Shown one piece after another: positions 61,422 through 64,000 of a DNA stretch of 64,000 bases. Origin of the DNA: Massilistercora timonensis (lineage in GTDB: Bacteria; Bacillota; Clostridia; Lachnospirales; Lachnospiraceae); contig NZ_LT990039.1 of the NCBI RefSeq assembly GCF_900312975.1, forward strand, positions 992,001-1,056,000, given 5' to 3'. Below the pieces are notes generated by a model. It was not told the origin of the DNA. It saw nothing but the letters and a program-made list of their open reading frames with translations, and did not search any database. Within the stretch, counting starts at the first letter, position 1, and each line of letters opens with the position of its first letter. A program made the translations under genes and the position numbers.

Positions 61422-62414
61422 CTATCTCAGCACCTGTTTGAATACCCGATAGAAATTCTTGTAGGCCACTTTCTCCAGTTCCTCCTGGGTATAGCCCCGA
61501 CTCTCCAGCACGTCCAGGAAATTGTGGGCCTGCGCGGCGCTCTTGATTCCCTTCGTTCCCGCCGGATCCTCGTTATCAATCCCGTTTTTGCTAAGCGCGG
61601 CCTGATCCACGTAATCCTCGAAGTCAAACCCGCAGCCGATATGGTCGATGCCCACCAGATCCCGGATATAATCCACGTGGTCCGCCAGACCTTCCACCGT
61701 CTGCTTCGCTTTGTCCGGGTGGATGAACCCGTCTGCCCGGTTCATCCCCATCACTCCGCCGGTTTTGGCCAGAGCCCGGATCATGTCGTCGCTTAAGTTC
61801 CGCATATGAGGAGATACCGCCCGGGCATTACTGTGGGAAGCGATCACCGGATGTCCGTCAGACAGCTCCAGGATATCCCAGAATCCCTTGTCATTGATGT
61901 GGGAAACGTCCAGGACCATGCCCAGCTCGTTCATCCGCCGTATGGCTTCTTTCCCTTTGGCAGTCAGACCTCTCTCCGGGTCTCCCGGCCATCCGGAGGC
62001 CAGCGCATTTTCCTCATTCCAGGTCAGCATCATGGTGCGGACGCCGAATTCTTCATAATAGTAATTGATCTGGTCAATGTCTTCCCCAATGTAAGACAAT
62101 CCTTCCAGGCCCATCATCACATTGATCTTGCCTTCTTTGGTTCCTTTCTCAAAATCTTCATATTTCCGGACAATGTTTAAGATATCCGCCGCGTCTTCCA
62201 GTTCCTGCTTTACTGCCTTCTCGATCTCTTTGATCCTTCTCTTAGGATCTTCGTCGTGAGGCGGGTCGATCCACATTACAAAGGTTCCGCCCATCACGCC
62301 GCCCTTCTGGAATTTGGGCAGCTGATACTTCCGGAAGATATCCCGCTCACCTTTCTGACTGTGCTGTACAATGTCATACCAGATATCTCCATGTGCATCA
62401 AATAACTTTAACAT
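61422..62414 (-). CDS. Membrane-dipeptidase family hydrolase (M19)
   Basis: A 330-residue renal-dipeptidase-type zinc enzyme. FDAHGDIW at the start gives His8 and Asp10 ligands, MMGLEGLSYIG the bridging Glu, and LDVSHINDKG and ASHSNARAVSPHMRN the later His residues. GCGFDFED fits the family end. No signal peptide, so it is cytoplasmic. Members cleave dipeptides, often with a D-residue at the C terminus. It starts right after the dsdA stop, which suggests that dipeptides carrying D-serine could be the source of substrate for DsdA. Confidence 0.9.
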   Translation of the reverse strand: MLKLFDAHGDIWYDIVQHSQKGERDIFRKYQLPKFQKGGVMGGTFVMWIDPPHDEDPKRRIKEIEKAVKQELEDAADILNIVRKYEDFEKGTKEGKINVMMGLEGLSYIGEDIDQINYYYEEFGVRTMMLTWNEENALASGWPGDPERGLTAKGKEAIRRMNELGMVLDVSHINDKGFWDILELSDGHPVIASHSNARAVSPHMRNLSDDMIRALAKTGGVMGMNRADGFIHPDKAKQTVEGLADHVDYIRDLVGIDHIGCGFDFEDYVDQAALSKNGIDNEDPAGTKGIKSAAQAHNFLDVLESRGYTQEELEKVAYKNFYRVFKQVLR

Positions 62415-63767
62415 TTATCTGCCACCAGCTTTCTCTTCTGTCTCGATTGCTTTCTGAATATAGGATTCTCTTACGTCTTCCGGCACCAGGGAACCGCCTG
62501 TCGCCCACACGATGTGGGAGGCCTTCTCCATCTTGTCCTCCAGTCCCTGCTCCTTCAGATATTCCAGGCACACATCCTCCGACTGGATCCTGCACGGACC
62601 TGCAAACGCCGCGCAGGAACTGGGCTCGATAAATACATTTTCCCGGTCCAGAAGTTCCTTCATATACAGGTAAAGCTTCTCGTCCTCCAGGGTAAATTCG
62701 CCGCTGAGAAGATGTTCCACCGCCTTCCCCACGAACCTGGAGGGGCGTCCCACCGCCAGTCCGTCGGCCTCTGTCTTCCCGGACAATCCAATATCCTGGA
62801 CGCAGATCTCGCTGTGAAGGCCGGTGGCGATGCCAAGGACCATACAGCAGGCCTGAGTAGGCTCCTCGTAAAACACATGTACATGATCCCCGTAGACCAG
62901 CTTCAGCCCGAAGGTCACGCCGCCCGGCGCGCCTCCCACGCCGCAGGGGATATAGACAAAGAGGGGATGGTCTGCGTCAACCACAACTCCCAGTTCATCC
63001 AGCTGCCCCTGAAGCCGCAGGGCCGCCACAGCGTATCCCAGGAACAGGCTGACAGAATTCTCATCATCCACGAAATAACTGCAGGGATCCTTCTCCGCCT
63101 CTGCCCGGCCCTGTTTCACTGCCGCTCCATAGTCTCCTGTATATTCGATCACCTGCACGTTCTTGGAACGCAGCAGATCCTTCTTCCACTGTTTCGCGTC
63201 CTGGGACATGTGGACGTACACCCGGAATCCCAGCGTGGCGCTGATGATCCCGATGGACAGGCCCAGGTTTCCGGTGGAGCCTACATGCACCGCATAGCGG
63301 GAGAAGAACTCCTTCATCTCCGGCTCCGCGAATTTCCCGTAATCCTCTTCCGGACGGATCATTCCCTGCTCCAGCGCCAGGTCCTCCGCATGCTTCAGGA
63401 TCTCATAGATCCCGCCTCGCGCCTTGACGGACCCTGCCGCCGCCAGATGGGAATCCATCTTCAGAAGAAGCCTGCCGGTAAGCCCTGCCTTCCAGGACTG
63501 GTTCAATTCCTCTTTCATCGCCTGGATCTCCCGCAGCGGAGATTCGATCAGGCCCTTCGTCTCTTCCGTGTCCGGGAAAGCCCGGCGGATGAAGGGGGCG
63601 AATCTCTGAAGGCGGGCCGCCGCCTCTTCCACATCCGCCATGGAAAGATCGATCTCTCTAAGCGCCTCTTCCGTCTTCCCATAGTATGGATTGATCCAGT
63701 TCACTTCCTGGGCATCGGCCAGTTTACGGACAATGGGCGCTTTCTGTTCTAATGCCTCAAGATTCAT
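62415..63767 (-). CDS. dsdA: D-serine ammonia-lyase
   Basis: A 450-residue PLP enzyme of the DsdA type (E. coli 442). The Schiff-base lysine is Lys115 in GSVKARGGIYE, the phosphate-binding loop is GSTGNLGLSIG, and HVFYEEPTQACCMVLG and the C-terminal WATGGSLVP are typical. It converts D-serine to pyruvate and ammonia. Its ATG overlaps the stop of the upstream gene by four bases (ATGA), and the dipeptidase follows with no gap. Confidence 0.93.
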   Translation of the reverse strand: MNLEALEQKAPIVRKLADAQEVNWINPYYGKTEEALREIDLSMADVEEAAARLQRFAPFIRRAFPDTEETKGLIESPLREIQAMKEELNQSWKAGLTGRLLLKMDSHLAAAGSVKARGGIYEILKHAEDLALEQGMIRPEEDYGKFAEPEMKEFFSRYAVHVGSTGNLGLSIGIISATLGFRVYVHMSQDAKQWKKDLLRSKNVQVIEYTGDYGAAVKQGRAEAEKDPCSYFVDDENSVSLFLGYAVAALRLQGQLDELGVVVDADHPLFVYIPCGVGGAPGGVTFGLKLVYGDHVHVFYEEPTQACCMVLGIATGLHSEICVQDIGLSGKTEADGLAVGRPSRFVGKAVEHLLSGEFTLEDEKLYLYMKELLDRENVFIEPSSCAAFAGPCRIQSEDVCLEYLKEQGLEDKMEKASHIVWATGGSLVPEDVRESYIQKAIETEEKAGGR

Positions 63768-64000
63768 AAAAGCTCCCCTTTCTTCGCCAGGATCGCCTCA
63801 ACCACCGCGCAGGCCGGGCAGTCGCAGTAAACCGCGCCCTGAGCCTTGATCTGTCTCCCGTGCTCCGCAACATTGGGCGCATTGTCGCCGAATACAGCAG
63901 CTCCCGCCTCAGACTCCGCGAACGCGATCAGGCCATCCACCGTCACGATGTCCTCCTCCAGCTCCGCAATATATTTCTTCGTCTCTTCTGCTTCCCGCTC
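63764..64000 (-). CDS. Unrecognised protein, C-terminal end (partial)
   Basis: The frame is open to the window edge, so the 78 residues seen are the C terminus of a longer protein. It begins with a charged helical stretch (EETKKYIAELEEDI). It ends in GAVYCDCPACAVVEAIL, whose CDCPAC could bind metal or an Fe-S cluster or be redox active. I do not recognise the family. A GTG at 63946 could start a 60-residue protein but has no clear ribosome site. It is translationally coupled to dsdA by ATGA. Confidence 0.6.
   Translation of the reverse strand, partial: EREAEETKKYIAELEEDIVTVDGLIAFAESEAGAAVFGDNAPNVAEHGRQIKAQGAVYCDCPACAVVEAILAKKGELL

Overview
The window looks like chromosome of an anaerobic Gram-positive gut bacterium of the Lachnospiraceae (Clostridia). 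This is inferred from strong AGGAGG ribosome sites, YesM/YesN-type two-component systems beside sugar ABC transporters, GlgC/GlgD pairs, a DUF3842 protein, an L10 protein with an Ala/Glu tail and Rpn-family genes. Most of it is moderately G+C rich. The stretch at about 12.9-25.3 kb is visibly A+T richer.

Layout. 0-5 kb: end of a sensor kinase, then a creatininase-family hydrolase, an SSS symporter with a small membrane partner, an RpiR regulator with two matching palindromic operators, and isoaspartyl dipeptidase. 5-12.9 kb: rpoC and rpoB (minus strand) behind their own promoter. 13-24 kb: a minus-strand sugar or polyol module, with a fused DhaK-DhaL kinase, a zinc dehydrogenase, a ribose-type ABC transporter, and a separate YesN/YesM operon. 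That operon also encodes a full-length but catalytically dead RbsA/MglA-like double ABC protein. 24-28 kb: a DUF234-type ATPase, an M20 amidohydrolase and a lactate-permease-family transporter. 28-37 kb (plus strand): a three-component sugar sensor (YesN regulator, Cache-type kinase, membrane-anchored binding protein) feeding an MglBAC transporter and a small membrane protein. 37-40 kb: aquaporin, divergent from a LytTR/AgrC-like two-component system.

40-43.5 kb: the ribosomal/transcription cluster rpmG-secE-nusG-rplK-rplA-rplJ-rplL with an L10 leader. The usual next gene, rpoB, lies about 27 kb away, so the classical rplL-rpoB junction is split. 43.6-46 kb: a short DtxR-family regulator, then an Rpn gene flanked by two homologous, inverted, strongly structured ~430-450 bp elements. 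46-48.3 kb: glgC-glgD. 48.3-48.65 kb: a MITE-like palindromic element and a partial copy. 48.65-56.4 kb: an eight-gene operon, larE-larB-larC plus a nickel/peptide-type ABC transporter, with no larA in view. 56.6-64 kb: a second Rpn gene, an XRE regulator with a small membrane protein, a QueG-like Fe-S protein, DUF3842, tRNA-Pro and tRNA-Gln, purC, a membrane dipeptidase, D-serine dehydratase and a partial gene at the edge.

The most unusual items are the structured inverted elements around the Rpn gene, the dead ABC ATPase inside a sugar-responsive two-component operon, and the split of the rpl-rpo cluster by metabolic genes. Ordinary housekeeping regions (rpoBC, ribosomal genes, purC) show nothing odd in sequence.
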